Source: Ancylomarina euxina (GTDB lineage: Bacteria > Bacteroidota > Bacteroidia > Bacteroidales > Marinifilaceae). From it: a stretch of DNA of 64,000 bases. The notes beneath the pieces are model-generated. The model was not told the DNA's origin and ran no database searches. It saw nothing but the letters and a program-made list of their open reading frames with translations. Shown piece by piece: positions 54,448 to 63,916 of this stretch. The stretch spans positions 1 to 64,000 of the forward strand of contig NZ_QQWG01000001.1 of the NCBI RefSeq assembly GCF_003863355.1, read 5' to 3'. The position numbers were made by a program, and so were the translations under genes. Every line of letters starts with the position of its first letter. Position 1 is the stretch's first letter.

Positions 54448-54492
54448 TACAATATGATAAGGATTCTTTAACTCTATTCAAATAGTTTAGAT

Positions 54493-55329
54493 ATGAAAAA
54501 ATATGCAGTTTTAGTGTGGTTGATATTATTATCAAGCACGGTATTTACTCAGAAATATATAAAAATTGATAGTGTGTTGACTGAATTTTATTACGATTAT
54601 AATTTCCAACAAGATTCAACCGATTCTAATAGTGAAAAATATCAAGAAATGGTACTTCAAGTTGGTATGCATTCTTCAAAATTCACAAGTGTTAATATCT
54701 TATATACAGATTCATTGCTTTATACTGTTAGAGATTTAGGTGCTGCCGGGTTTTCAAAAATATGGACCAAAATTAGTGGCTTAAGAGTTCATCGTTTTTG
54801 TGAGTATACATTATTTAAAAATTATCCGAATAAAGGGAATATCCATTTTAAGGGAGGTTTGGGTCCGAAAGTGAATGTTATGGTTGACGAGTCAATAAAT
54901 TTTAATTGGAAGTTACAAACCAATTCAGACACTATTATTGCTAAATATCCTTGCCAGAAAGCTACTTGTAATTTTGGAGGACGGAAATACGTAGCTTGGT
55001 ATACAATGGTGATACCTATTAGTGATGGACCCTATAAATTTAAGGGTTTACCTGGCCTAATAGTTCGTATAGCAGACACTAAAAAAGAACATGTTTTTCA
55101 GTTGTACAAGGTGAAAAATAGTAATGCTGGTACTTCTATAATCAATGTTGTTGAGGATCAATATCAGAATTCAACACCGCAAGGTTTTGCAAAAGCCATG
55201 AAGGTTTATATTGCAGATATGTATCGAAAATATGGAGGTAATACAGATATAAGCTATTCAAATCCAGATGGTGAATCGAAAACCTTAAGAAACATACGTG
55301 CGAAAAATAATTATATAGAAAGATATTGA
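54493..55329 (+). CDS. GLPGLI-family exported protein 3
   Basis: This 278-residue paralogue has a signal peptide (ending TVFTQ), KATCNFGGRKYVAWYT, GLPGLIVRIAD and the common C-terminal SNPDGESKTLRNIRAKNNY. It is separated from the next paralogue by only 6 bp, so these are translated from one transcript. The variable parts lie in the first 150 residues, suggesting that recognition of different partners drives divergence. Confidence 0.9.
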   Translation: MKKYAVLVWLILLSSTVFTQKYIKIDSVLTEFYYDYNFQQDSTDSNSEKYQEMVLQVGMHSSKFTSVNILYTDSLLYTVRDLGAAGFSKIWTKISGLRVHRFCEYTLFKNYPNKGNIHFKGGLGPKVNVMVDESINFNWKLQTNSDTIIAKYPCQKATCNFGGRKYVAWYTMVIPISDGPYKFKGLPGLIVRIADTKKEHVFQLYKVKNSNAGTSIINVVEDQYQNSTPQGFAKAMKVYIADMYRKYGGNTDISYSNPDGESKTLRNIRAKNNYIERY

Positions 55330-55335
55330 TACAAT

Positions 55336-56190
55336 ATGATAAGATTTTTTATTAAAATTGCTTTATTCTTATTGCCATGCCTTGGCTTTTCTCAAGCTAA
55401 TGATCCTGGTTTTGTTCGCATTAGCATGGATACCATAGCAAACGAGTTTTATTACGATTATAACTACCAGCAAGACTCTACTGATTCTGGTAGTGAGAAA
55501 TATCAAGAAATGGTACTCCAAGTAGGTAAGAGGCACTCAAAATTTACTAGTGTTAACAAGCTCTTAAAAGATTCGTTAATGATTGCATTTAAAGATCTCA
55601 GTCTCAGATTAGCGGTTACTAAAGTCGCCTCTGGAATCAAAGGAAGTTCTACTGGAATCTTATGTCAGTATTATGTTTATAAAGATCAGCCAAATATAGG
55701 GCAAGTTAATTTTATAGGCGATTTAGACTCAAAAACTTCATTAAGTGTAATTGAAACGCCCTCATTTAATTGGAAACATATTAAGGGAGATACGACCATA
55801 TTAAGCTATGCTTGCCAAAAAGCTATATGTAGCTATGGGGGTAGAGACTATATAGCATGGTATACTCCTGAGATACCAATAAGCGATGGACCTTATAAGT
55901 TTTTAGGTCTTCCTGGCTTGATTGTACGTATTGCTGATACCCATAAGGAACATATTTTTCAGCTTTATAAAGTGAAAAACTCAAGAAATAATCGTGAAAT
56001 GTTTTTTATAGAGGATAATTATTTATCTGAAACTACTGCTAAAGGATTCACCAAAGCTTTTAAACGATATGTGAATAGTCTATATATGAAATATGGAGGC
56101 AATCCTAATCTTCAACATAGTAGTCCTGATGGAGAGTCAAGAATGTTAAGAAATATTAGAGCTACTAATAATTTTATAGAAAGATATTAG
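55336..56190 (+). CDS. GLPGLI-family exported protein 4
   Basis: At 284 residues it is the most divergent of the four, with a longer N-terminus (signal ending LGFSQ) and FLGLPGLIVRIAD. It ends SSPDGESRMLRNIRATNNF plus IERY. It begins 6 bp after paralogue 3 and ends 6 bp before the TonB-receptor-like gene. It may therefore be the copy originally paired with that gene. Confidence 0.9.
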   Translation: MIRFFIKIALFLLPCLGFSQANDPGFVRISMDTIANEFYYDYNYQQDSTDSGSEKYQEMVLQVGKRHSKFTSVNKLLKDSLMIAFKDLSLRLAVTKVASGIKGSSTGILCQYYVYKDQPNIGQVNFIGDLDSKTSLSVIETPSFNWKHIKGDTTILSYACQKAICSYGGRDYIAWYTPEIPISDGPYKFLGLPGLIVRIADTHKEHIFQLYKVKNSRNNREMFFIEDNYLSETTAKGFTKAFKRYVNSLYMKYGGNPNLQHSSPDGESRMLRNIRATNNFIERY

Positions 56191-56196
56191 TATAGT

Positions 56197-58839
56197 ATGA
56201 TAAGGATTCTACTCTCTCTCGTTTTATTAGTTATTAGTTCATTTGTATTCTCTCAGTCTACTGTTAAAGGCTATTTAGAATCGGATAAAAAGAACTCTGT
56301 TGAAGGAATAATTGTCAGCCTGCATAATGATTCTATCAGCAAAAAATTCCTTACTTATTGCATTAGCGATACTAAGGGGTATTTTGAATTGAACTATTCG
56401 GAAGATTATATAGGAAAGACTTTACGTATGCGTTCGCTTTCCTATCAGGACACTTGCATTCTTCTGGTAAACAAACAGGAAGCGTATCATATTAAACTAA
56501 AAGCGCAAATTCAGAAACTAAAAGAGGTGAGTGTGCGCTCTACGCCTATTTTCAGCAAAGGCGATACGACGACTTATATTGCTGGCGTTTTTGCTCAGAA
56601 AAGAGATTTCTCCATTGGCGATGTTATAAGTCGTATGCCTGGTTTCGATTTGGCTGGCAATGGTAAAATCACCTATCAGGGACGAGAAATTGAGAAGTAT
56701 TATATAGAAGGTTCTGATTTGTTAGAAGAGCGCTATAGTTTAGCTAATAGGAATTTACCTCATAAGGCTGTTGCTGCTGTAGAGGTCTTGCATAATCACC
56801 AGAGTAAAAAGGTTTTTGAGAACAAGATCTCTACGGATCAAACTTCAATAAATATCAAACTAAAAAAATCGGTTGCTTTTACAGGTACAGCACAACTAGG
56901 TGCTGCCTACAAACCATTGGGGCGATATGTCAATATAACGCCTATGATGTTCTCTAAAAAGTATCAGTTCATAGGCTCAATACAGTCCAATGATATTGGC
57001 GATGATCTTTCAAGTAATATCAATACGCTTAGCTTTAAAGACGGAGAGTTACAAGGGATGGAAAAGCATAGATCTACCTTTTTGGGGCTCCCCGCCTTAT
57101 TCTATCCCAAAGTAAACAAAAGTAGGTTTCTGATGAACGATGCCAATTTTGTGAGCATAAATGCGCTTCGAAAATTGGATAATCAGTCGGAATTAAAAAT
57201 AAATACAGCTTATCTAGCTGATCATATCGAAGAACAAAAGAGAAACAAAACGACTTATTTCTTAGATGATGCTTTGTTTACGACTAATGAAAAGTTTGTG
57301 AACAACTTTAAGAATAGATCTTTTTTTGCCGACCTAAATCTAAAGAGGAACTTATCTTCCATCTATCTGAATAATAAACTAGGCTATATTCAGTACAGAG
57401 ATAAAGCCAAGGCGATTATTACAGGTGATCAGCAACAAATTATTGAAGCTAAAACACCTCATAAAAGCTTGTATAATATTTTTGACTGCACCATTCCTTT
57501 TGAAAAGAATTTTGCCACCGTTTTCTCCTCAGTGGATATTAACGAAAGCGACGAAGATTTGTTTTTTAGTCCTTCTGTTTTTCCCAACGTCTTAGATTAT
57601 GGAAATGATTTGTCTGTAAGTCATCAGAATTTAAAGAATACTAGTATTGTTAGCAGGAATCATATTCAGTTTGGGCGATCGGTGAAATCTTTTGTACTCC
57701 AATCAAAAATAGGATTCAATTACGAAAGACAGGATTTAAAAACATCTATGTTTTCGGGACAAGATTTATTAGACTACAATTTATTACAGAATAATATATT
57801 GTGGGATAAGACCAATTACTTATTCGAGCCTAGCATAAAATACGAAGGACGAAAGCTGAAAATGACTCTGGATTTGCCCTTAGATTACTCCTATCTGGAT
57901 TTTGAAGACAAACAATACAAATCTCGAATAAAACAGAATGACTTATTATTCAAACCAAGATTATTTATAAGTTATCAATGGAATTCATATATCTCAAGTA
58001 AAATAAACCTAAGAAGTTCTGAAAGCATTGGCGACCCTAATAGAATGATGCAAGGCAATGTTGTATACGACCATAGAACAATGCGAAGCCGAGTGGCACA
58101 AATAGATGGTGATAAAAGGAAATCAGCAAACATTTATATAAGCTATCGAAATTCTATAAGTGGTGTATTTGCAAACCTATCTTATAACAAAAAACAAACC
58201 GACAAAGATTTTATGACAGATACAGAGATTATTTCTCCTGGTGTATTTTCTTATAGTCTAATAGCTAAAGCCAATCGTTCTACTAGCGATCTGATATCGG
58301 GAAAAATATCTTATTACTGGCATAACATGCATCTGAATTTAGATTATAAAAGCTCTTTCATGAAACAGAAATCGAATTATCTGTTGAGTGGTGACCTAAA
58401 GGATTTTGACATAAATATGTATAGCAATTCTTTCAAAATGAGTTTTGATAAGTGGCAATTCTTAGCTTTAGACTACGACTTTTCCTTAAGTACCAATAAG
58501 CAGGCAAGCAATGGCAATGAAACAAAGTCGATAGAACAAAAACACAAAGCCCGGATTTGTTATTATTTAGATTCCCGACAATGGATAGAGCTTCGCCCTG
58601 AGTATTCTGTTCTTAACCACTCAGTAAATGATACTCAAGAGGCTTTATTTACCGATTTAACCTATTCATATACTCCCAAAGGAAGTAGAATAAGTTATTT
58701 GCTTGAGTGCAGAAATATCTTTAATAATAGATATGTCTATTCTACCTACGACTCAAGCCTGAGTATGGTGTATAACGAGTTTAACCTCAGACCAAGGCAA
58801 TTTGTAGCAAGAGTAAGGATTACTTTTGGGAAAAATTAA
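56197..58839 (+). CDS. TonB-dependent-receptor-like outer membrane protein
   Basis: This 880-residue protein has a signal peptide (ending FVFSQ) and an N-terminal carboxypeptidase-regulatory-like beta domain (TVKGYLESDKKNSVEGIIV). A plug-like domain follows (FSIGDVISRMPGFDLAGNGKITYQGREIE, then AVEVLHNHQSKKVFE). The long strand-rich C-terminus typical of an outer membrane beta-barrel ends in VARVRITFGKN. It has no clear TonB box, as in many GLPGLI-associated members. It probably acts with the four GLPGLI proteins at the outer membrane, in uptake or in export of a peptide. Confidence 0.85.
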   Translation: MIRILLSLVLLVISSFVFSQSTVKGYLESDKKNSVEGIIVSLHNDSISKKFLTYCISDTKGYFELNYSEDYIGKTLRMRSLSYQDTCILLVNKQEAYHIKLKAQIQKLKEVSVRSTPIFSKGDTTTYIAGVFAQKRDFSIGDVISRMPGFDLAGNGKITYQGREIEKYYIEGSDLLEERYSLANRNLPHKAVAAVEVLHNHQSKKVFENKISTDQTSINIKLKKSVAFTGTAQLGAAYKPLGRYVNITPMMFSKKYQFIGSIQSNDIGDDLSSNINTLSFKDGELQGMEKHRSTFLGLPALFYPKVNKSRFLMNDANFVSINALRKLDNQSELKINTAYLADHIEEQKRNKTTYFLDDALFTTNEKFVNNFKNRSFFADLNLKRNLSSIYLNNKLGYIQYRDKAKAIITGDQQQIIEAKTPHKSLYNIFDCTIPFEKNFATVFSSVDINESDEDLFFSPSVFPNVLDYGNDLSVSHQNLKNTSIVSRNHIQFGRSVKSFVLQSKIGFNYERQDLKTSMFSGQDLLDYNLLQNNILWDKTNYLFEPSIKYEGRKLKMTLDLPLDYSYLDFEDKQYKSRIKQNDLLFKPRLFISYQWNSYISSKINLRSSESIGDPNRMMQGNVVYDHRTMRSRVAQIDGDKRKSANIYISYRNSISGVFANLSYNKKQTDKDFMTDTEIISPGVFSYSLIAKANRSTSDLISGKISYYWHNMHLNLDYKSSFMKQKSNYLLSGDLKDFDINMYSNSFKMSFDKWQFLALDYDFSLSTNKQASNGNETKSIEQKHKARICYYLDSRQWIELRPEYSVLNHSVNDTQEALFTDLTYSYTPKGSRISYLLECRNIFNNRYVYSTYDSSLSMVYNEFNLRPRQFVARVRITFGKN

Positions 58840-58901
58840 ATACAAACAGATTGTACACGCATATTTATACCATTAATATGCTGACGAAATTCTGATGAGA
58901 A

Positions 58902-59519
58902 ATGAAAATTAATAGAATAACAAGTCGAGTTTCCCTTTTTATATTATTTGCCGCGATCCTTGGACTATCTTTTGGTATTAAGGGGAAGGCTAGTGATAGA
59001 GAAAAATCGGAATATGTAAGTGATAGTATTGTGGCTATTCAGGATAGTTTAGCATTTGAGTTAGCACAAATTTATGGTCTCGATCAAGGAATGCGAACCT
59101 CTAAGGGGTTCAAGAATAAAATGCGTTTGATACAGTGCGTTGATTCTTCAAATTTCTATCGCATTTTTGAGTTTGTTAAAACACATGGCATGCCAAGTGA
59201 TAAATTGCTGGGTAAGAATAATTACAAAAGAGAATGTGTCCAGTCAGCTTTCTTTGCAGTGATGCTGCATAACCCACACATGCTTGTAAACAATGAAGAA
59301 TATCTGAATTTCTTTGCTGATTTAGTTGAAAAAGGGGAATTAGGAGAAGGAATTTTATTGACTATTTTGGATAAATACTATTGGGCAAAAAACTCAAAGC
59401 GAGTTATGTATGGTTCTCAATTTGGCATGCCACATATAGATGATAAAGAGAAAACCAATAAGGCTAGAGTAGAAATTGGAGTTAAACCTTTGCCAGATTC
59501 TCTTTTTATTAGACATTAA
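58902..59519 (+). CDS. Exported DUF6624-like protein
   Basis: This 205-residue protein has an N-terminal signal or membrane segment (VSLFILFAAILGLSFGI). The domain resembles DUF6624: VKTHGMPSDKLLGKNNYKRE, then a helical block, then LTILDKYYWAKNSKRVMYGSQF and a final ARVEIGVKPLPDS. The GMP...YGSQ...R-x-x-x-G pattern is what I base this on. Function is unknown. It stands between the outer membrane gene and the peptide exporter and may belong to the same locus. Confidence 0.65.
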   Translation: MKINRITSRVSLFILFAAILGLSFGIKGKASDREKSEYVSDSIVAIQDSLAFELAQIYGLDQGMRTSKGFKNKMRLIQCVDSSNFYRIFEFVKTHGMPSDKLLGKNNYKRECVQSAFFAVMLHNPHMLVNNEEYLNFFADLVEKGELGEGILLTILDKYYWAKNSKRVMYGSQFGMPHIDDKEKTNKARVEIGVKPLPDSLFIRH

Positions 59520-59590
59520 TGATTTTACCACCTTGTTAGGCTTGTTTATCCATCAGATTTTGAACTTGACCATAAAATACTTTCTAAATT

Positions 59591-59623
59591 ATAGCTGGAA
59601 ATTCAATTTTCAGCTATATTTTT
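59591..59623 (+). terminator. Terminator before the exporter gene
   Basis: Arms ATAGCTG and CAGCTAT with inner AAAT/ATTT pairing have a T-rich tail. It separates the DUF6624-like gene from the ABC exporter. Confidence 0.55.
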
Positions 59624-59684
59624 AAGCTTTACTAAACACATGTTTTTTATAATCAATTGATTTGTAAAAGACTGGTCCTGATCT

Positions 59685-61892
59685 ATGAAAAAAAAATTCC
59701 CTCACTTTCGTCAACTCGATGCCATGGACTGCGGGCCCACTTGCCTGCGCATGATATCGAAGTTTTATGGTAAAACATATAGCTTGCAATCGCTGCGCGA
59801 TAAATCCTACATTACCCGTGAAGGGGTATCGATGATGGGTATTGCCGATGCGGCTGAGAGTATTGGTTTTCGTAGTATGGGGGTACGAATTACTTTTGAG
59901 CAGTTGGCCGAGCAGGCAACACTACCTGCTATTTGTCATTGGAACCAAGCGCATTTTGTGGTGGTTCATAAAATCGAGAAAAAGAAGAATAAAACTATCG
60001 TTCATGTTGCGGACCCAGCTTCGGGTTTATTGAAATTTACTAAGGAAGAGTTTATTAAGGCTTGGGCTTCGACTAAGGTTGATGGTGAATTGAAAGGCTT
60101 GTGTTTATTGTTGGAGGCTACACCTGATTTTTATAAAGCCAAGGATGAGAGCAAGAGCAGGAAAAAGAGCCTGGTTTTTCTTTTACGCTACCTTAAGCCC
60201 TACAAAAAGTTCCTTTTTCAATTGTTCCTGGGCATGCTTTTCGGAAGTATGCTGCAGCTTATTTTTCCATTCCTCACGCAGTCGGTGGTGGATATCGGGA
60301 TTAATACGCAGAACCTGAGTTTTATTTATTTGGTGCTGATTGCACAGATGGTGCTTTTTATCTCTCGTATATCGGTTGAGTTTATTCGTTCCTGGATACT
60401 CTTGCATATCTCTACCCGCATAAATATTTCTCTGATTTCCGATTTCCTAATCAAGCTGATGAAGCTGCCTATTGGTTTCTTTGACATCAAGATGATTGGT
60501 GATCTTTTACAGCGTATACAAGACCATACACGTATCGAGAATTTCCTGACTTCCTCGACTCTGAATATTCTGTTCTCCATGGTGAACTTGTTGATATTCG
60601 GTGTGGTATTGGCTATTTATAACATGACTATTTTCGCTGTTTTCCTTTTGGGATCTAGTCTTTATATTATTTGGATCAACCTTTTCCTGAAAAAGCGTCG
60701 GGAGTTGGATGGCAAGCGTTTCGCACAGCTATCGAGTAATCAGAATTCATTGGTTCAGTTGATTACTGGGATGCAGGAAATCAAGCTGAACAACTGCGAA
60801 AAGCAGAAGCGATGGGAGTGGGAACAGATTCAGGCTGAACTCTTTCAGGTGCGTACCAAAGGACTGGCATTGAACCAGTATCAGGTATCGGGTTCGGTCT
60901 TTTTTAATGAAACCAAAAATATTGTTATCACTTTTTTAGCAGCGCAAGCTGTGGTGAATGGTAGTATGACCTTGGGTATGATGCTGGCGGTTCAGTACAT
61001 TCTTGGTCAATTGAATTCGCCAATTGATAATTTGGTTCAGTTCATTCATTCCTGGCAGGATGCTAAGATTTCTCTTGAACGTTTGGGAGAGATACATGAA
61101 ATGGACGATGAGGAATTGGATAAGGATGAAAAGTTAATTGAATTGCCTGAAGATAAATCCATTCATATCGAAAAAGTAAGCTTTCAATACGAAGGACCAC
61201 ATTCCGAAATGGTGTTGAATGAGGTTGATCTGCACGTGGCAAAAGGTAAAACAACGGCTATTGTTGGTGCTTCTGGCTCCGGTAAAACAACTTTGATTAA
61301 GCTTATGTTGGGATTCTATCCAGCAACCAAGGGGAAGATTAATTTAGGTGGGGTTTCCATTCAAAATTACAGCTCAGCCATGTGGCGTCAGAACTGTGGT
61401 GTGGTTATGCAAGATGGCTTTATCTTTTCGGATACTATTGCTAAGAATATTGCGGTTGGTGATGAAGTCATTGATAAAAAAAGATTGCTTTATTCGGTGC
61501 AAGTCGCCTGTATTCATGAGTTTATTGACAGTTTGCCATTGCGATACAACACCAAGATTGGGGCTAATGGCCATGGATTGAGTCAGGGACAAAAACAGCG
61601 CATATTAATTGCTCGTGCCGTTTATAAAAATCCGGAATTCTTATTTTTTGATGAAGCGACCAATGCTCTTGATGCCAATAATGAAAGGGCTATCATGGAA
61701 AATCTGGATGAGTTCAATCAGGGACGTACGGTTGTTGTTGTTGCCCATCGTTTAAGCACGGTACGAAATGCCGATAAGATCATTGTTCTGGATAAAGGAC
61801 AAATTGTGGAACATGGTAGCCATAAGGATTTGACTCAATTGAGAGGTCGCTATTACGAATTGGTTAAGAATCAACTAGAACTGGGCAATTAG
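59685..61892 (+). CDS. C39-peptidase ABC exporter for double-glycine peptides
   Basis: This is a single-chain exporter of 735 residues. The N-terminal C39 peptidase (residues 1-130) has its triad: Cys16 in LDAMDCGPTCL, His90 in NQAHFVVVHK and Asp110 in VADPASG. A six-helix membrane domain (about residues 165-440) is followed by an ABC ATPase with Walker A GASGSGKTTLIKL, signature LSQGQKQRILIARAVY and Walker B FLFFDEATNALD. Such proteins cut leaders after Gly-Gly and export the product with a HlyD partner, encoded 0.5 kb downstream. The peptides at 35 kb have matching leaders; no such leader gene was found next to the exporter. Confidence 0.95.
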   Translation: MKKKFPHFRQLDAMDCGPTCLRMISKFYGKTYSLQSLRDKSYITREGVSMMGIADAAESIGFRSMGVRITFEQLAEQATLPAICHWNQAHFVVVHKIEKKKNKTIVHVADPASGLLKFTKEEFIKAWASTKVDGELKGLCLLLEATPDFYKAKDESKSRKKSLVFLLRYLKPYKKFLFQLFLGMLFGSMLQLIFPFLTQSVVDIGINTQNLSFIYLVLIAQMVLFISRISVEFIRSWILLHISTRINISLISDFLIKLMKLPIGFFDIKMIGDLLQRIQDHTRIENFLTSSTLNILFSMVNLLIFGVVLAIYNMTIFAVFLLGSSLYIIWINLFLKKRRELDGKRFAQLSSNQNSLVQLITGMQEIKLNNCEKQKRWEWEQIQAELFQVRTKGLALNQYQVSGSVFFNETKNIVITFLAAQAVVNGSMTLGMMLAVQYILGQLNSPIDNLVQFIHSWQDAKISLERLGEIHEMDDEELDKDEKLIELPEDKSIHIEKVSFQYEGPHSEMVLNEVDLHVAKGKTTAIVGASGSGKTTLIKLMLGFYPATKGKINLGGVSIQNYSSAMWRQNCGVVMQDGFIFSDTIAKNIAVGDEVIDKKRLLYSVQVACIHEFIDSLPLRYNTKIGANGHGLSQGQKQRILIARAVYKNPEFLFFDEATNALDANNERAIMENLDEFNQGRTVVVVAHRLSTVRNADKIIVLDKGQIVEHGSHKDLTQLRGRYYELVKNQLELGN

Positions 61893-61912
61893 TAATTATC
61901 AATTAGTGGTTA
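61886..61912. repeat. Two copies of a 13-bp repeat upstream of the four-helix gene
   Basis: CAATTAGTAATTA (61886-61898) and CAATTAGTGGTTA (61900-61912) match, with one or two changes, a 13-mer found on the other side of the four-helix gene and after the HlyD gene. Confidence 0.6.
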
Positions 61913-61930
61913 TGGATCAATACTATATTC

Positions 61931-62302
61931 ATGGAAAAGAATTTAATACAGGAGAAGTCTTATCAGTTTAGTATTCGGATTATTAAGCTCTATCAATATC
62001 TTAAAAATGAAAAGAAGGAGTATGTTCTTTCGAAACAAATTTTAAGGTGTGGTACCTCAATTGGTGCTAATACCGAAGAAGCTATTGGAGGGAGTTCTCA
62101 GAAAGATTTCGTTGTCAAATTGAATATATCGTACAAGGAGGCTCGCGAAACGCATTATTGGTTGCGTTTATTAAAGGATACTGATTATATTGATGTTGTC
62201 ATGTTCGATTCATTGATTGAGGATTGTGAGAGTATCCTTAAGATACTTTATAAGATCATTGAGACATCAAGATTGAATATGAACAAAACCAAGATTAATT
62301 AA
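61931..62302 (+). CDS. Four-helix-bundle protein (S23/IVS family)
   Basis: This 123-residue helical protein has the S23/IVP family pattern: SYQFSIRIIKLYQYL at the start, LRCGTSIGANTEEAIGGSSQ in the middle, then KEARETHYWLRLL. The family is often encoded within 23S rRNA intervening sequences or scattered in Bacteroidota genomes. Its function is unknown. It sits between an exporter and its HlyD partner and is flanked by related repeats, which looks like an insertion into that operon. Confidence 0.9.
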   Translation: MEKNLIQEKSYQFSIRIIKLYQYLKNEKKEYVLSKQILRCGTSIGANTEEAIGGSSQKDFVVKLNISYKEARETHYWLRLLKDTDYIDVVMFDSLIEDCESILKILYKIIETSRLNMNKTKIN

Positions 62303-62364
62303 TGATGAGTAATTTTCAATTAGTGATTAATAATTACTCATCACTAATCGATAATCACTAATTG
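62302..62364. repeat. Two interleaved perfect inverted repeats
   Basis: TGATGAGTAATT (62303-62314) pairs with AATTACTCATCA (62332-62343). CAATTAGTGATTA (62317-62329) pairs with TAATCACTAATTG (62352-62364). The order A, B, A', B' means that in RNA the two stems would form a pseudoknot or compete. It lies between the four-helix gene and the HlyD gene. Confidence 0.85.
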
Positions 62365-62398
62365 TACATCGCTTTTTGAAACCAGTATACCGTTGAAT

Positions 62399-63703
62399 AT
62401 GGAACAAGATACAAATATAGAATTGCGCTCGGAGTCCGTTCAAGAGATTCTAGGGAAAATGCCATCATGGATCGTTCGTGTAGGTTCAGGATTAGTGTTT
62501 CTTGTCGTGCTGATATTAGTAATCGGTTCTTGGTTTTTCTCTTATCCGGAGATTATCAGCTCGAAGCTTGTTTTAACGACAGAGAATCCTCCTGCAGAGT
62601 TGATTGCTCGTGTAAATGGTAAGATTATAGATTTAAAAGTGAGCGATAATCAGCTGATTGAGGCTGGTGATTTGTTGGCTGTTATTGAAAACCCAGCGAA
62701 TTCGCAAGATGTTTTCTCATTACGTAAACAGCTTAATAATCAGATTCCTCAGTTTGATGGGAAGAATGAAATGACACCCGAATTTGTCGATAAAAATTAT
62801 CGTTTGGGTGAGGTGCAAGCTCCATTTAACGCTTATCTAAAGGCTTGTACAGATTATAGCCGTTTTGTCGATCTTCAATATCACGAAAAAAAGAAAGCTT
62901 CTTTGATTCAGAAAAGAAGTAACTATCGCATGTATTACAATCGTCAATACAAACAGCGAAATATTTTAGAGAAGGAGTTGGCAATTGTGTATAAAGAATT
63001 CCATCGGGATTCTCTGCTCTATACCCGAGGAGTGATTTCAAAAGCCAATTATCAGCAATCGGAGAAGGAATATCTACAACAAAGCTATGCCTTTCATGGT
63101 TCACGTTCAACCCTTTCCTCAACTCAAATTCAGATTAATGAGGTGGATCAATCGATTATTGACTTGGATTTGGATGAAGAAAATAAAAGAAAGGAATTGC
63201 TTGATCAGATTTTGCATGCCTATGATAATTTGACTGCTCAGATTGATATATGGGAGCAGAATTATCTGCTTAAATCACCAATTACAGGTGCAGTTAGTTT
63301 CAATCGATTTTGGTCAGCTAACCAAAATGTGAAACAAGGTGAAAAGGTTTTTACAGTACTTCCATCGGATTCAACTCGAATTATAGTTCGTGTTGATTTA
63401 GGAATGAATCGTTCTGGTAAGGTACAACTCGGACAACGTGTCAATATTAAGCTTAATAACTACCCCTATATGGAATTTGGCATGCTCGAAGGCAGTATAC
63501 GCTCAATTTCTGAGGTTCCTGATGGCGACAATTATAGCTTAGACGTTGAGTTAACTAATGGGCTTATAACTAGCTATGGAAAAGAATTAAAATTCGCTCA
63601 AAAGATTGAAGGAGTTGCCGAAATTATTACTGAGGATCAACGTTTACTTCAGCGTATTTTTAATCCATTAAAGGCACTTTTGAAGGAACACGTGGTTAAA
63701 TGA
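62399..63703 (+). CDS. HlyD-family exporter accessory protein
   Basis: One N-terminal membrane helix (about residues 28-47, GLVFLVVLILVIGSWFF) is followed by a lipoyl-like half (ARVNGKIIDLKVSDNQLIEAGDLLAVIE). A long coiled-coil hairpin comes next, then the second half (SPITGAVSFNRFWSANQNVKQGEKVF) and a beta-barrel domain (VDLGMNRSGKVQLGQRVNIKLNNYPY). It should link the C39 ABC exporter to an outer membrane channel. I start at ATG 62399; an in-frame TTG lies two codons upstream. Confidence 0.92.
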   Translation: MEQDTNIELRSESVQEILGKMPSWIVRVGSGLVFLVVLILVIGSWFFSYPEIISSKLVLTTENPPAELIARVNGKIIDLKVSDNQLIEAGDLLAVIENPANSQDVFSLRKQLNNQIPQFDGKNEMTPEFVDKNYRLGEVQAPFNAYLKACTDYSRFVDLQYHEKKKASLIQKRSNYRMYYNRQYKQRNILEKELAIVYKEFHRDSLLYTRGVISKANYQQSEKEYLQQSYAFHGSRSTLSSTQIQINEVDQSIIDLDLDEENKRKELLDQILHAYDNLTAQIDIWEQNYLLKSPITGAVSFNRFWSANQNVKQGEKVFTVLPSDSTRIIVRVDLGMNRSGKVQLGQRVNIKLNNYPYMEFGMLEGSIRSISEVPDGDNYSLDVELTNGLITSYGKELKFAQKIEGVAEIITEDQRLLQRIFNPLKALLKEHVVK

Positions 63704-63711
63704 TTAATTGA

Positions 63712-63724
63712 CAATTAGTAATCA
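63712..63724. repeat. Copy of the 13-bp repeat after the HlyD gene
   Basis: CAATTAGTAATCA resembles the 13-mers at 61886, 61900 and 62317, about 10 bp after the HlyD stop. Confidence 0.5.
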
Positions 63725-63916
63725 GCGATGGGTCATTTCTAACAGGGCTGACTTGCTGAATTGTTTCGATTGTATGATTGAGGTGTCTGGATTTTCAACT
63801 CTTTAACCTTTTCCTCCTTTATCCTTTACACTTTATTGTTTCGATACTTTATCCTTGTTTTCCTTTGTTCATCTCACGCTTTTAATCTAAATTAGTTGGG
63901 AACGTAAGATTAGGTT

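Noticed and set aside
59685-63703. Complete type I bacteriocin locus with adjacent precursor
   Set aside because: The exporter and HlyD partner are clear, but no Gly-Gly precursor or immunity gene lies next to them. The nearby small peptide uses a Sec signal.
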